Part shown: in pieces, positions 1 through 7,596 of the stretch | Layout: each line of letters opens with the position of its first letter | How positions within the stretch are numbered: the stretch's first letter is position 1 | DNA from: Puniceicoccaceae bacterium | Lineage (GTDB): Bacteria; Verrucomicrobiota; Verrucomicrobiia; Opitutales; Coraliomargaritaceae | Reading direction: 5' to 3' | DNA: 21,314 nucleotides | NCBI GenBank assembly: GCA_011522825.1 | Contig: WTIG01000173.1 | Coordinates: 2,501-23,814, forward strand | Notes under the pieces: model-generated | Database searches by the model: none | What the model was told of the DNA's origin: nothing | The model's input: the letters and a program-made list of their open reading frames with translations, nothing else | Program-made: the position numbers and the translations under genes

Positions 1-993
1 ACCCTCTTCAGTGAAGCGACTCATCTCATGATTTAAATAACCAAGGATTTGGCTCTTGGAGCGTAGCCATAATTCACCATCGACAATTTTGTATTCGGTA
101 TTTGGGTCGTCGAATTTGATGAGTGTACTTGTAGAGGATCGGCTAGTCGTTTGGCTGATGCCTGTTTCACTCGTCCCAAAGGTTTGAATGAGCTTTGTTT
201 TAGGAAAGGTTTCTTTAATTCGCTGAAGAAGGGATTGTGGCATGGGCTCTGTCCCATAAGTGATGAAGCGAAGACTGGACAAATCGTAAGCAGTGTGGAC
301 GCCACTGATGAGGAACAAGTTTAAGAATGTAGGCGATGCAGGTAGGAGCTTGACCTTATGGGTTTGAATCGCTTGGGCGATGGTTTCAGGATCGCGGTTT
401 TCTGGGGCTACTATCAGTGCACCAGTTGAAAGTCCGTTAAATAGGGTGTTGAGTCCGCCTATATGATCAAAGAGAAGAAAGATTAAGATATTTAGGTTTT
501 TCGGTCGTTTATTCTGGAAGCTGAATAGAAGCCGATCGGCAGAGTGGATCATTGCTTTCGGTTTTCCAGTGCTACCACTACTGAAGAGAATTAGGCCACC
601 TTCTTCCTTTTCAATGAGTGAAGTCACAAATGGGTGTGTGTCTTCTTCGGACTTTAGGGCTTGAATTTTATATGGGGTATTGTCTTCTGCATGAATTTCC
701 CATTGTGCATTTGAGGCTTGGATACGCTGTATGCGTTCATTGTCTGCATCGGTGGCAATCGGTGCAACCATAGCTTTGATTTCGAAAAGGGCGAGTAGCG
801 CGGCAATAGCGTTTAGGGTGTAGTCCCCGTTTAGGGTGGCGATATGGCCCGCATGGATTCCATTTTGGATAAAGGTATCTTTGGCTTCTTGGGTGGCCTT
901 TGCCAGATCTGAATATGTGTACTGATTTCCTTTGAGAGACAAAAACGGTTTCTCAGCAAATGAAAGTATACGTTCGTTGAGCCAATGGGTCAC
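1..993 (-). CDS. AMP-forming acyl/aryl ligase (ANL superfamily), C-terminus cut by window edge
   Basis: Reading the minus strand from a GTG at 993 gives 331 uninterrupted codons beginning VTHWLNERIL and running off the left edge. Visible ANL motifs are the phosphate loop SSGSTGKPK (residues about 138-146), the A5-type motif TFGTSETG (about 274-281) and LRSKSQILGYLN (about 311-322). The hinge and the small C-terminal domain with the catalytic lysine lie outside the window. An in-frame TGA lies six codons upstream, so the GTG is the first reasonable start; the nearest GGAGG sits about 17 bases before it, rather far. The enzyme should activate a carboxylic acid with ATP and load it onto a thiol. 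The acyl carrier protein and SDR two genes and one gene upstream suggest loading onto that carrier protein rather than CoA. Substrate unknown. The gap to the SDR stop is 7 bases, consistent with one operon. Confidence 0.85.
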   Translation of the reverse strand, partial: MTHWLNERILSFAEKPFLSLKGNQYTYSDLAKATQEAKDTFIQNGIHAGHIATLNGDYTLNAIAALLALFEIKAMVAPIATDADNERIQRIQASNAQWEIHAEDNTPYKIQALKSEEDTHPFVTSLIEKEEGGLILFSSGSTGKPKAMIHSADRLLFSFQNKRPKNLNILIFLLFDHIGGLNTLFNGLSTGALIVAPENRDPETIAQAIQTHKVKLLPASPTFLNLFLISGVHTAYDLSSLRFITYGTEPMPQSLLQRIKETFPKTKLIQTFGTSETGISQTTSRSSTSTLIKFDDPNTEYKIVDGELWLRSKSQILGYLNHEMSRFTEEG

Positions 994-1000
994 AGTGGGT

Positions 1001-1699
1001 TTAGTTCACGCCTCCTAAGTAAAGGATTTGCCCAGTGATGAAATCACTTTGGGGTTTTATGAAAAAGTCAACGGCATTGAGGATATCTTCGTGGGTGCCT
1101 AGGCGTTGTATGGATTGTTGTTTTACTAAGGAATCAATTTTTTCTTTAGGGACGAGTTTGATGAGGTCTGTTTCTACAGGAGTTGGACCAATGGCATTTA
1201 CAGTGATATTCATTTCAGCAAGTTCTTTAGCAGCGGTTTTTGTCAAAGATTCTACGGCTGCTTTACTTGCGGCATAAATGGCTTCGCCTTCGAGATTGAG
1301 AGGATTGGCAATACTTGTGAAATTAATAATACGACCGCCACCAGTTCGGCTCATTTGCTTGGCCGTTTCTCTCAGCATTAGAAAGGTGCCTTGAACATTG
1401 GTTTGAAAGATATCTTGGTAAGACTTTAATGGGGTGAGGAGCAGGTGGTTCATCGAAGCGATGCCGGCATTATTGATGAGTACCTTTATTGGTTGAAGCG
1501 TCTTTTTGACCGTTTTTATCGTTTTGATGACGGCCGCTTCATCGGAGACATCGCAATTGAAATGGTGGTAATTTTCATGTTTTAGGTCATTATCCCTACG
1601 ACTACAACCTGCGACAATCCAACCTTGGGAAAGGAGGTGTTCGGCTATGGCTCTACCAATACCTTTTCGAGTTCCTGTTATGAAGGCTAAATCACTCAT
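1001..1699 (-). CDS. SDR-family oxidoreductase, FabG-like 3-oxoacyl-ACP reductase
   Basis: A classical short-chain dehydrogenase of 232 residues. The Rossmann dinucleotide motif TGTRKGIG is at residues 8-15, NNAG at 76-79, and the catalytic set N101, S129, Y142 and K146 (YAASK) is intact, so it should be active with NAD(P)H. I chose the ATG at 1699 (MSDLAF); a longer frame from a TTG at 1714 is possible but adds no motif. The chosen start overlaps the preceding ACP gene by 8 bases (ATGAGTGA), which points to translational coupling. Sitting between an ACP and an acyl ligase, it most likely reduces a 3-oxoacyl or similar group on that ACP. A sugar-modifying role cannot be excluded from sequence alone. 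It is probably not the housekeeping fabG, since no fatty-acid synthesis genes are nearby. Confidence 0.9.
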   Translation of the reverse strand: MSDLAFITGTRKGIGRAIAEHLLSQGWIVAGCSRRDNDLKHENYHHFNCDVSDEAAVIKTIKTVKKTLQPIKVLINNAGIASMNHLLLTPLKSYQDIFQTNVQGTFLMLRETAKQMSRTGGGRIINFTSIANPLNLEGEAIYAASKAAVESLTKTAAKELAEMNITVNAIGPTPVETDLIKLVPKEKIDSLVKQQSIQRLGTHEDILNAVDFFIKPQSDFITGQILYLGGVN

Positions 1700-2003
1700 T
1701 GTTTTGTTTATCAATTAATTCAATGATGTAGTCAACGCAGGAGCCGACTCTAAGGAATGGCGATCGTGTACGACTCATGGCACTGGAATTTGCTAGTGTG
1801 ATATCAATATTATAATCATCCGATAGACGTTCCTCTATCTCAGTAATGAAGTTTACTAAGTTCATACTATCTAATTCACTGCGTGATCCAAAAAGTGGTG
1901 TTTTTTCGTCAGTTTGAAGTAGGCTATCTTTTCCTAGGTCTTCACCGAGTTCTCTAAGTATAGTTTGTAAGAGGTTTAGTAGGGTATGTCGTTCAATGCT
2001 CAT
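1692..2003 (-). CDS. acyl carrier protein-like protein
   Basis: A 103-residue acidic, helical protein with the motif SELDSMNLVNF. The DSM context marks S46 as the likely 4'-phosphopantetheine attachment serine. It is longer than a typical AcpP (about 78 residues), with an extra segment between the usual helix II and helix III regions, so it looks like a dedicated carrier protein rather than the fatty-acid ACP. It starts 6 bases after the phosphoglycosyl transferase stop and overlaps the downstream SDR by 8 bases. No clear Shine-Dalgarno precedes the ATG. Its flanking genes (PGT, reductase, ligase) suggest it carries an acyl group that is loaded, reduced and perhaps transferred to a sugar. A PCP-like role in a small non-ribosomal pathway is the alternative. 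Confidence 0.82.
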   Translation of the reverse strand: MSIERHTLLNLLQTILRELGEDLGKDSLLQTDEKTPLFGSRSELDSMNLVNFITEIEERLSDDYNIDITLANSSAMSRTRSPFLRVGSCVDYIIELIDKQNNE

Positions 2004-2009
2004 GATTTT

Positions 2010-2582
2010 TTAATCGTTACCTAAAAATTCACTACGAGTGGTTTGGTTGTTTTCGTTGATGTTTTTTCTTTGGAGTACAGTGACAATTGTTAAAAAAAGT
2101 ATCTTAAGGTCGAGCATTATTGATTGATTATCCACATACCAACAATCGAGCTCAAATTGCTTTTCCCAAGTGATATTGTTTCGCCCGTTTACTTGGGCCC
2201 ATCCGGTGATGCCAGGCAGTACACGATGTCGTCTATTTTGCTCTTCGGAATAACGCTCTTTATAACTTTCTGGTAAAGGTCTTGGCCCGACAAAACTCAT
2301 TTCACCAATTAGAACATTCCACAATTCTGGTAGTTCATCTAAACTAGTGGAACGAAGGAACTTTCCCCAGCCCGTGAGTCTTTCTTTATCGCTGCCTTCA
2401 CCGAGTTTCATTGTGCGAAATTTGTGAATGTAAAATGGACGACCTTGTTGCCCGATTCGCTTTTGGTGAAACAGAATAGGAGAACCTAGAACACATTTTT
2501 GTACAATAGATAATAGGAGCATGGGTATTGCAAAAACAAATGCGAATAGTAGAACTAAAAATAAATCAAGGGTGCGTTTCAT
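2010..2582 (-). CDS. small bacterial sugar transferase (PglC-type monotopic phosphoglycosyl transferase)
   Basis: At 190 residues this is the minimal form of the bacterial sugar transferase family, which moves a sugar-1-phosphate from a nucleotide sugar to undecaprenyl phosphate at the inner membrane. Residues about 7-28 form one hydrophobic re-entrant/membrane segment. Family motifs in order: KFRTM (54-58), STSLDELPELWNVL with the D82-E83 catalytic dyad of PglC-like enzymes, SFVGPRPL (96-103) and PGITGWAQVNGRN. The short length resembles PglC more than the large WcaJ/WbaP proteins, which carry an extra N-terminal membrane region. It is the first gene of a minus-strand operon followed by ACP, SDR and acyl ligase, so its product lipid-linked sugar may be the thing that is acylated. 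AAAGG stands about 5 bases before the ATG. Sugar specificity cannot be read from the sequence. Confidence 0.93.
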   Translation of the reverse strand: MKRTLDLFLVLLFAFVFAIPMLLLSIVQKCVLGSPILFHQKRIGQQGRPFYIHKFRTMKLGEGSDKERLTGWGKFLRSTSLDELPELWNVLIGEMSFVGPRPLPESYKERYSEEQNRRHRVLPGITGWAQVNGRNNITWEKQFELDCWYVDNQSIMLDLKILFLTIVTVLQRKNINENNQTTRSEFLGND

Positions 2583-2592
2583 TTAGCCTTTG

Positions 2593-2621
2593 TTTATGTG
2601 CTTATCTGATCAAATAGTCAA
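2593..2621 (-). promoter_or_regulatory. candidate sigma70-type promoter for the glycan operon
   Basis: On the minus strand TTGACT (2621-2616) is followed after 17 bases by CATAAA (2598-2593). The transcription start would fall near 2586, only a few bases before the ATG at 2582. Each hexamer is a partial consensus match and AT-rich sequence gives such hits by chance. The SD-like AAAGG (2591-2587) would lie upstream of that start, which argues against this exact site. Confidence 0.35.
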
Positions 2622-2629
2622 ACTTCTCG

Positions 2630-2658
2630 TTGACAGAAAAACGCTTACTTATTATTTC
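2630..2658 (+). promoter_or_regulatory. candidate promoter for the M29-like gene, predicting a leaderless mRNA
   Basis: A perfect TTGACA box (2630-2635) is followed after exactly 17 bases by TATTTC (2653-2658, four of six consensus matches). Transcription would start about 7 bases later, on or next to the ATG at 2665, which has no Shine-Dalgarno (AATTAT precedes it). If this promoter is used, the message is leaderless, and start codons further upstream (ATG 2596, TTG 2590) could not be used. Confidence 0.45.
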
Positions 2659-2664
2659 AATTAT

Positions 2665-3837
2665 ATGAATTTTGACGCATCCCTCCGTACTTTTGACCCC
2701 TTCTCCTTAACTCGTTTACTCACTAAGTCTTTTGGCTTAGGCACAGGTGAGCGAGTTTGTGTATTAATTGATCTTCCAAATCCTGAAGACATTAAAGATT
2801 ATGCATTTTTGAATGATGAAACCTTGTCTATTCAAAATTATGGTTACGAGGTTTTTTATAAAGGATTTCAAAACGGAGCTCTTGAAAAAATGAATTGGAA
2901 GGGTGGAGAAATTTTTGCTTATAAAGAAACAGGTGGTAGCAATTTAGATATGGAAGATGAGTGTTTTGATCCCACAGGAAAGCAGCTGAGTCTAGATGCA
3001 GACATCTATTCTAAGTATGACATTATTTTAGTGGTTTCGACTTTTTCCGCTACTGCACCTTTAACTGCTAAGTGTAAAGAGTTTGGCTTTCGCGGTGCGA
3101 CTCTCCATGGCTTAAATCAAATTATTTTGGATACAGGTTTAGCCGTGGATTATCAAGAAGTCAGTGATGAGGCAGAAAAGCTTCGTTTAGCTCTGACTAA
3201 AGCGGATTATTTTGAAATTGATTTTGAGGTTGAGGGTTCTACTTACACTTTGCGTTTAAATACAAATGGGCAAGAAGCTCAGAAGAGTCATGGTCTATGT
3301 CCTGCAGGTAAGCCCGATGTGGCTAATTTGCCGGCAGGCGAAGTCTATTTTGTCCCAGAAAGTGTGAACGGAGTCTTCCCCTTCAAATATGCAGAAGAAA
3401 CCATAGGCTTACTTCATGTAAAAGATGGAACGATTTTTAAATCACAATTCGTATATGGGGATTATGCTGAAATCCAAGCACACAATGATCGCTTAAAAGA
3501 CGATCCGATGATTGGAGCGATTGGCGAATTAGGATTTGGGACTCAGGTATTGCCATTTTCAGGACGTGATATTCAGGACGAAAAAATATTAGGAACGGTT
3601 CACATTGCTACAGGTCGTGACGATCATCTTGGAGGTAATATAACGCCTGATTTATTTAAAGAGCATAAAAACGCCTCGCATGACGATGTTCTCTATGCAC
3701 CCCATAAAACACCAGAGATTCGTTTGCCAGAGGTACGCATGTTCAAAAACGGAAAAACCGAAATATTGATTCAGAAATATAAGCCTGCAGAATTTATGGT
3801 ATCGGTATTAGAAGCAGAAACGCCTGCTTTAGTTTAG
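2665..3837 (+). CDS. M29-like (aminopeptidase T/S-type) metallopeptidase homologue
   Basis: The protein from the ATG at 2665 has 390 residues. The C-terminal half carries candidate metal ligands in the order expected for peptidase M29: E288 in GELGFG, E306, H313 in GTVHIATG, and the HxD pair H339/D341 in ASHDDV. A glycine-rich DDHLGG (319-324) precedes the last pair. M29 enzymes are dimetal aminopeptidases; related folds include the iron dioxygenase NicX, so hydrolysis is not certain. I prefer 2665 because a good promoter with TTGACA at 2630 ends just before it; the frame stays open to an ATG at 2596 (413 residues). The next gene, 14 bases on, is an ovothiol-type methyltransferase, so the two are probably cotranscribed. 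A role on a histidine- or thiol-containing small molecule or dipeptide is an inference from that context only. Confidence 0.72.
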   Translation: MNFDASLRTFDPFSLTRLLTKSFGLGTGERVCVLIDLPNPEDIKDYAFLNDETLSIQNYGYEVFYKGFQNGALEKMNWKGGEIFAYKETGGSNLDMEDECFDPTGKQLSLDADIYSKYDIILVVSTFSATAPLTAKCKEFGFRGATLHGLNQIILDTGLAVDYQEVSDEAEKLRLALTKADYFEIDFEVEGSTYTLRLNTNGQEAQKSHGLCPAGKPDVANLPAGEVYFVPESVNGVFPFKYAEETIGLLHVKDGTIFKSQFVYGDYAEIQAHNDRLKDDPMIGAIGELGFGTQVLPFSGRDIQDEKILGTVHIATGRDDHLGGNITPDLFKEHKNASHDDVLYAPHKTPEIRLPEVRMFKNGKTEILIQKYKPAEFMVSVLEAETPALV

Positions 3838-3851
3838 TTGATCCAATTCGC

Positions 3852-4607
3852 ATGCATAATTTGTATGAATCAGATGATTTATTGAATCAGTATTTGCTGT
3901 TTCATTACGCATCTAGAGACGCATTTTTTCCGTACGATTTTCCTGTTACAGAAGCCCTTGATTTCTCAAAGCGATGCGTATGGGAGGGAGTGGATTTTGA
4001 TTTATTACCGAGGAAGACAAGAGCTTTAGACCTCGGTTGTTCAGTAGGTCGTTCGGCTTTTGAAATGAGCCAAGTATTTGATTCAGTTTTGGGTATCGAT
4101 TATTCGGAGGCATTTATTCATGCGGCTCAGGTATTGAAGGAGTCAGGGAGTCATCCTGTGGAACGTTTAATCTCAGGTCATCAATCAATTTCCGAAAAAG
4201 TGGTTTTGGAGTCTAGTACAGAAAGAGAGCGAGTTTCTTTTGAGGTAGGAGATGCGGAGAATTTGAGAGACGACCTAGGAGACTTCGACTGTGTCTTAGC
4301 CTGTAATCTAATCTGTCGTTTAAAAAACCCTATGGCACTGCTCAATCGTTTATCCAGCTTAGTTAGACCCAATGGGCAATTATTTATGACCACTCCATTT
4401 ACTTGGTTAGAATCATTCACACCCAAAGAGCACTGGCTTGGAACGAATGCTGAAGATTCTTTTTCGGGTTTAAGGGAGGTGCTTGAAGGGCAGGGAGGAT
4501 TCAAACTTTTGAAGTCTTGGGATATGCCTTTTTTAATTCGAGAGCATGCGAGGAAGTTTCAATTTTCTATCGCTCAAGCGAGTCGATGGGTTCGAGTGGC
4601 TGAGTGA
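3852..4607 (+). CDS. stand-alone putative 4-mercaptohistidine N1-methyltransferase (OvoA C-terminal domain type)
   Basis: A 251-residue class I SAM-dependent methyltransferase. Motif I is LDLGCSVGRSAFE (about 59-71), with GDA at about 132 and a motif IV-like CVLACNLICRL (about 145-155). What identifies the subfamily is the pattern at both ends: YESDDLLNQYLLFHY near the N-terminus, TWLESFTPKEHWLG (about 182-195) and DMPFLIREHARKFQ followed by an aromatic-rich tail. These match my memory of the methyltransferase domain at the C-terminus of OvoA, which methylates 4(5)-mercaptohistidine to ovothiol A. In OvoA the domain follows a DinB/FGE-type sulfoxide synthase; here no such domain is fused or encoded in the window. 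The start is an ATG without Shine-Dalgarno, 14 bases after the M29-like gene. The stop TGA abuts the stop of the convergent deacetylase gene. Confidence 0.83.
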   Translation: MHNLYESDDLLNQYLLFHYASRDAFFPYDFPVTEALDFSKRCVWEGVDFDLLPRKTRALDLGCSVGRSAFEMSQVFDSVLGIDYSEAFIHAAQVLKESGSHPVERLISGHQSISEKVVLESSTERERVSFEVGDAENLRDDLGDFDCVLACNLICRLKNPMALLNRLSSLVRPNGQLFMTTPFTWLESFTPKEHWLGTNAEDSFSGLREVLEGQGGFKLLKSWDMPFLIREHARKFQFSIAQASRWVRVAE

Positions 4608-5306
4608 TTAGGGTAAGTCGCTGTAATTCAGGAAGCGCTCTACGCTTTTTATTTGTTGTTCGAGTTGATCAACAATGGGCAAATCTAGGTCATTAGGGTG
4701 AATAGAAATTCTTAGCGGTAGGGATTTAACCTGAGCTTGGCTTTGTTGAAATTGATTCCATTTAGAGAGAAAGCGAACTCGAAAAGGACTGTCTGCCTCG
4801 TAGCCTGTTAATGGAAGTGGCTGAAATTGTGGCTTTTTGTTTTCGCTGAGATGAATCAGTCCTCGTGTAACTTCAATTTGCCTAAATGAAGTCTTAGCTA
4901 AAGTTTTTTTATCAATAGCACCGAGTGCCCACGCTGGCGGTACATACAATGAGGGTGGTGGCAATTCCTTTTGAATGAACCATTGGCGTGATTGGTTCAT
5001 TAGTTCTAAGATGCCTTGTCGATTCAGATCAAGATGCTCGGCAACATTTTTTGAAATAATGAGTGAATGTATTCGGTGAAGGAATTTTCTTGGTCGAGTG
5101 TGGTGGTGCCATCCATGAGCAGCTAAAGTATGGCCTTCATGTGCGTAGTGTTTGAGTAGACTTAAATGATCTTCAGTCCAATTCTTACCAGGAACAACTA
5201 ATAGGGTGACGGGTGGAATATTGCGCTCTTTAAGCCACTTAAGAATACACTGAATTTTATCCATGGTTTCTGGCATACAGTCATGGATAGAGATTACGGC
5301 TTTCAT
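4608..5306 (-). CDS. DUF2334-like polysaccharide deacetylase-fold protein
   Basis: A 232-residue protein of the NodB/DUF2334 carbohydrate esterase 4-like fold. The first strand ends in SIHD (D9 as candidate base or metal ligand), and the HxxxH zinc motif is H64-GWH-H68 within AAHGWHHHT. YVPPAW (about 121-126) corresponds to the family's (R/V)xPxW-type motif, and a late ISIHP with H209 or so supplies the expected C-terminal histidine. There is no signal peptide, so it probably acts in the cytoplasm, for example on a lipid-linked sugar on the inner membrane face. It is the last gene of the pyrE-gtrA-sulfotransferase-GT4 run, 20 bases after the GT4 gene. N-deacetylation of a sugar made by that GT4 is plausible but not shown. 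Confidence 0.75.
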   Translation of the reverse strand: MKAVISIHDCMPETMDKIQCILKWLKERNIPPVTLLVVPGKNWTEDHLSLLKHYAHEGHTLAAHGWHHHTRPRKFLHRIHSLIISKNVAEHLDLNRQGILELMNQSRQWFIQKELPPPSLYVPPAWALGAIDKKTLAKTSFRQIEVTRGLIHLSENKKPQFQPLPLTGYEADSPFRVRFLSKWNQFQQSQAQVKSLPLRISIHPNDLDLPIVDQLEQQIKSVERFLNYSDLP

Positions 5307-5326
5307 TTTAAAATTCGGTGTTTCCC

Positions 5327-6424
5327 CTATACGCTTTCTTCAAGGAGTAGATCAATCCATTGCTGAACTGTATTTGTATGAAATTCTCTAGCCGATGAAT
5401 GCGCATTGTTTGAGAGATGGATACGTTCTTCGTAATTCATATCAATGAGGGTTTGTATGGTTTTGATGAGCGCACCTTCATGCTCTAATTGTAGGATATT
5501 TTTACTGAGTGTCTCCCATTCATTGATACCTGCATTTTTTGACACGATGACGGGACGGCCTCGAGCCATCGCTTCAAAAGCGACTGAGCCAAACGTTTCT
5601 ATTTTTGAGGGTAATAGTAAAGCACTGGATAAATCGACCATGTTGACTAATTCCTCACGATTAAGCCATGTCATGAACTGAACATTTCTAAGCTTACTGG
5701 CTTGCTTTATAAGTTTGTTCCTCAACGGGCCATCGCCGATGATGACAAATTTTATTTCAGAAAAATGCTCTGCCGCTTGAATAATCAGGTCGATGTTCTT
5801 TTCTGCCGCAAGGCGACCCGCAAAACATATTTGTTTAATGGATTTTGGTGGAGGCTTTAAAGGCTTTTCAAGATAAAATCTAGGCAAGGGTGTGCCCATT
5901 ATTTTGTGATTCTTACTACCGAGTGATTCCATTTCTTGAATTAAGCCAGAATTATGAATGAGGGTAAGCTGACTGTTTTGGCAGAGTAATTGATTGATAG
6001 ACCTAAGGTATAAGTTGGCAAAAGAGCGTGTTACTGGATTCCAATAAATTTTTGTCAGTTGTTCAAAGTTCGTATGAAACGCAGTGATAAATTTTAATTT
6101 ATGTTTTTTGGCATAAAGATAACCGACTAGGCCGAAGGGACCAGGGGTTACTGAGATGATGATTTTTGGCTTAAGTTTTTTTAAGCCTTTATAGATTCTA
6201 AATAAGTTTGGTGTTATTAATTTTTGCGAAGGGTCACCCGGCATAGGGATGGATAAAAAGTTTAATCGAACGCTCCGTGTAGGCTGAAATATTTCAATAT
6301 TTGGTATTTCGGATTTTAAAGATTCTAGTAAATCGAAATAGTAAGCACCCGTGCCATTTCTTTCCGGCAAGGAGTCGGAGAAAAATGCTACGCTTGTTGT
6401 GTTTTCTTTATGATTACTATTCAT
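5327..6424 (-). CDS. GT4-family glycosyltransferase
   Basis: A 365-residue GT-B fold retaining glycosyltransferase. The N-terminal domain opens with VAFFSDSLPERNGTGAY, where a glycine-containing acceptor loop is expected. The C-terminal donor domain has GRLAAEKN (203-210), VIIGDGPLR (about 227-235) and the signature E276-x7-E284 in SKIETFGSVAFEAMARG. It resembles the MgtA/PimB type of mannosyl- or glucosyltransferase that builds glycolipids or lipid-linked glycans on the cytoplasmic membrane face. Donor and acceptor cannot be assigned. AGGA lies 7 bases before the ATG, one of the few clear Shine-Dalgarno sites in the window. Its neighbours are a sulfotransferase 23 bases upstream and a deacetylase 20 bases downstream, so the sugar it adds may be further modified. 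Confidence 0.88.
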   Translation of the reverse strand: MNSNHKENTTSVAFFSDSLPERNGTGAYYFDLLESLKSEIPNIEIFQPTRSVRLNFLSIPMPGDPSQKLITPNLFRIYKGLKKLKPKIIISVTPGPFGLVGYLYAKKHKLKFITAFHTNFEQLTKIYWNPVTRSFANLYLRSINQLLCQNSQLTLIHNSGLIQEMESLGSKNHKIMGTPLPRFYLEKPLKPPPKSIKQICFAGRLAAEKNIDLIIQAAEHFSEIKFVIIGDGPLRNKLIKQASKLRNVQFMTWLNREELVNMVDLSSALLLPSKIETFGSVAFEAMARGRPVIVSKNAGINEWETLSKNILQLEHEGALIKTIQTLIDMNYEERIHLSNNAHSSAREFHTNTVQQWIDLLLEESV

Positions 6425-6447
6425 AGATCAGTCCTAAAAATAAAGTT

Positions 6448-7590
6448 TTAGCGATTGTCAAAAGAAGCCAAGTTAATGATTTCTTTGTAGGTATTTATGA
6501 TGTTCGGGTCAACGGGATCTTGAAGTGGAGATGTCTGTGTTTTATTAACTGTGTTACGGTTAGGTACTTTTACTTGGATGGGCTCCATTGGCAGATTGAT
6601 GGTGAGTTGATTAATCGTTTTTGTTAGAATGCCAATAGAATCTCCTCTGAGTGCTTCTTGCTGAATAAGAACGTATTTCGTTTTTGAAGTCGTTTTAAGA
6701 AAATGTAAGATGGAGGCATAGTTTTTTTCGAAAGATTGATGGATGATGGTTTTTGTCAGTGTGCCATTAGGGTCTGTTCCAAATAGGTTCCTTGCTGGCT
6801 TCAGTGCGTTGAGTTGTGCGTTAATAGCGGTTTTAGGATCTCGTACGCTTAGAATGAATTGAGCTTCAGGGAAGAGTGAATCGAGATCGCTTAGCCATGT
6901 GCAACATGCAGCATTTTTTGAAAGAAATATTCGGTTTTTATTTGTGCCATAAAGGTGCCTTTGAATGTTCTTCTTGTAAAAAGACAATACAGCGGTCTTT
7001 TCTTTTTCGGGCATATTATGAAAATCAATCATACCCCTTAATTCAGGGCTATTAGGAAAAGCAAAGAGGGCAATTAAGCAGGCACCGATAGGTAAGAGTG
7101 TTAGGTAATCTTCTTCTGGTGCATCTAAAGTCACAGAATGAATATTATGAAAATCATCGCCAAAGAGCCGTATGACAAAGCTTAAAATTCGCGCAAAAGG
7201 TGCCCCGATAAAACGGTCTATTTTACTGAAAAATCGCAGGCATTGTTTCTCACAAATTGCCGGGGCAAAAATAGCTTCCCAGGTAGAGAATGTTGTGGTT
7301 TCGGAAGCCGTAGCAATTGTTCTATGTATAAAGGTCGTGCCGCTTCTAGGGATACCTATGATAAAAAGAAGCTTATCGCAGGGATGGTCTTTGTATTTCG
7401 AAAAAAAGAGATCATCTAAAACAAAACTGATTTGATGGATGATTTGTAGGGCTAAAAAGAGTGGAAATAATACAGTGAGAAAGAAGAGGCGTCTGAGGTT
7501 GAATGGGGTCTGTCTTTTCTTGTTGAATCTGAGTGCATCCAAATAGGCTAATAAGTAGAGCCTAAGGCTTCTGAAGAAAAGTATATACAT
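6448..7590 (-). CDS. membrane-anchored PAPS-dependent sulfotransferase
   Basis: A 380-residue protein with the sulfotransferase 5'-phosphosulfate-binding loop GIPRSGTTFIHRT (PRSGTT at 81-86) and a 3'-phosphate-binding region FILSVRDPKTAINAQ, in which R and the nearby S/T contact PAPS in this family. Residues about 35-58 form a hydrophobic N-terminal anchor, so the catalytic domain is probably held at the inner membrane, facing the cytoplasm where PAPS is made. It begins 6 bases after the gtrA stop with no Shine-Dalgarno. Neighbouring GtrA and GT4 genes make a glycan or glycolipid hydroxyl the likely acceptor; none of the PAPS-synthesis genes is in the window. The middle region is divergent, so the acceptor class cannot be predicted. 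Confidence 0.85.
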   Translation of the reverse strand: MYILFFRSLRLYLLAYLDALRFNKKRQTPFNLRRLFFLTVLFPLFLALQIIHQISFVLDDLFFSKYKDHPCDKLLFIIGIPRSGTTFIHRTIATASETTTFSTWEAIFAPAICEKQCLRFFSKIDRFIGAPFARILSFVIRLFGDDFHNIHSVTLDAPEEDYLTLLPIGACLIALFAFPNSPELRGMIDFHNMPEKEKTAVLSFYKKNIQRHLYGTNKNRIFLSKNAACCTWLSDLDSLFPEAQFILSVRDPKTAINAQLNALKPARNLFGTDPNGTLTKTIIHQSFEKNYASILHFLKTTSKTKYVLIQQEALRGDSIGILTKTINQLTINLPMEPIQVKVPNRNTVNKTQTSPLQDPVDPNIINTYKEIINLASFDNR

Positions 7591-7596
7591 TAGATG

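Noticed and set aside
33..305. A 90-codon open frame on the minus strand at the left edge
   Set aside because: It is out of frame with the continuous ligase reading frame (1-993), which carries the clear ANL motifs.
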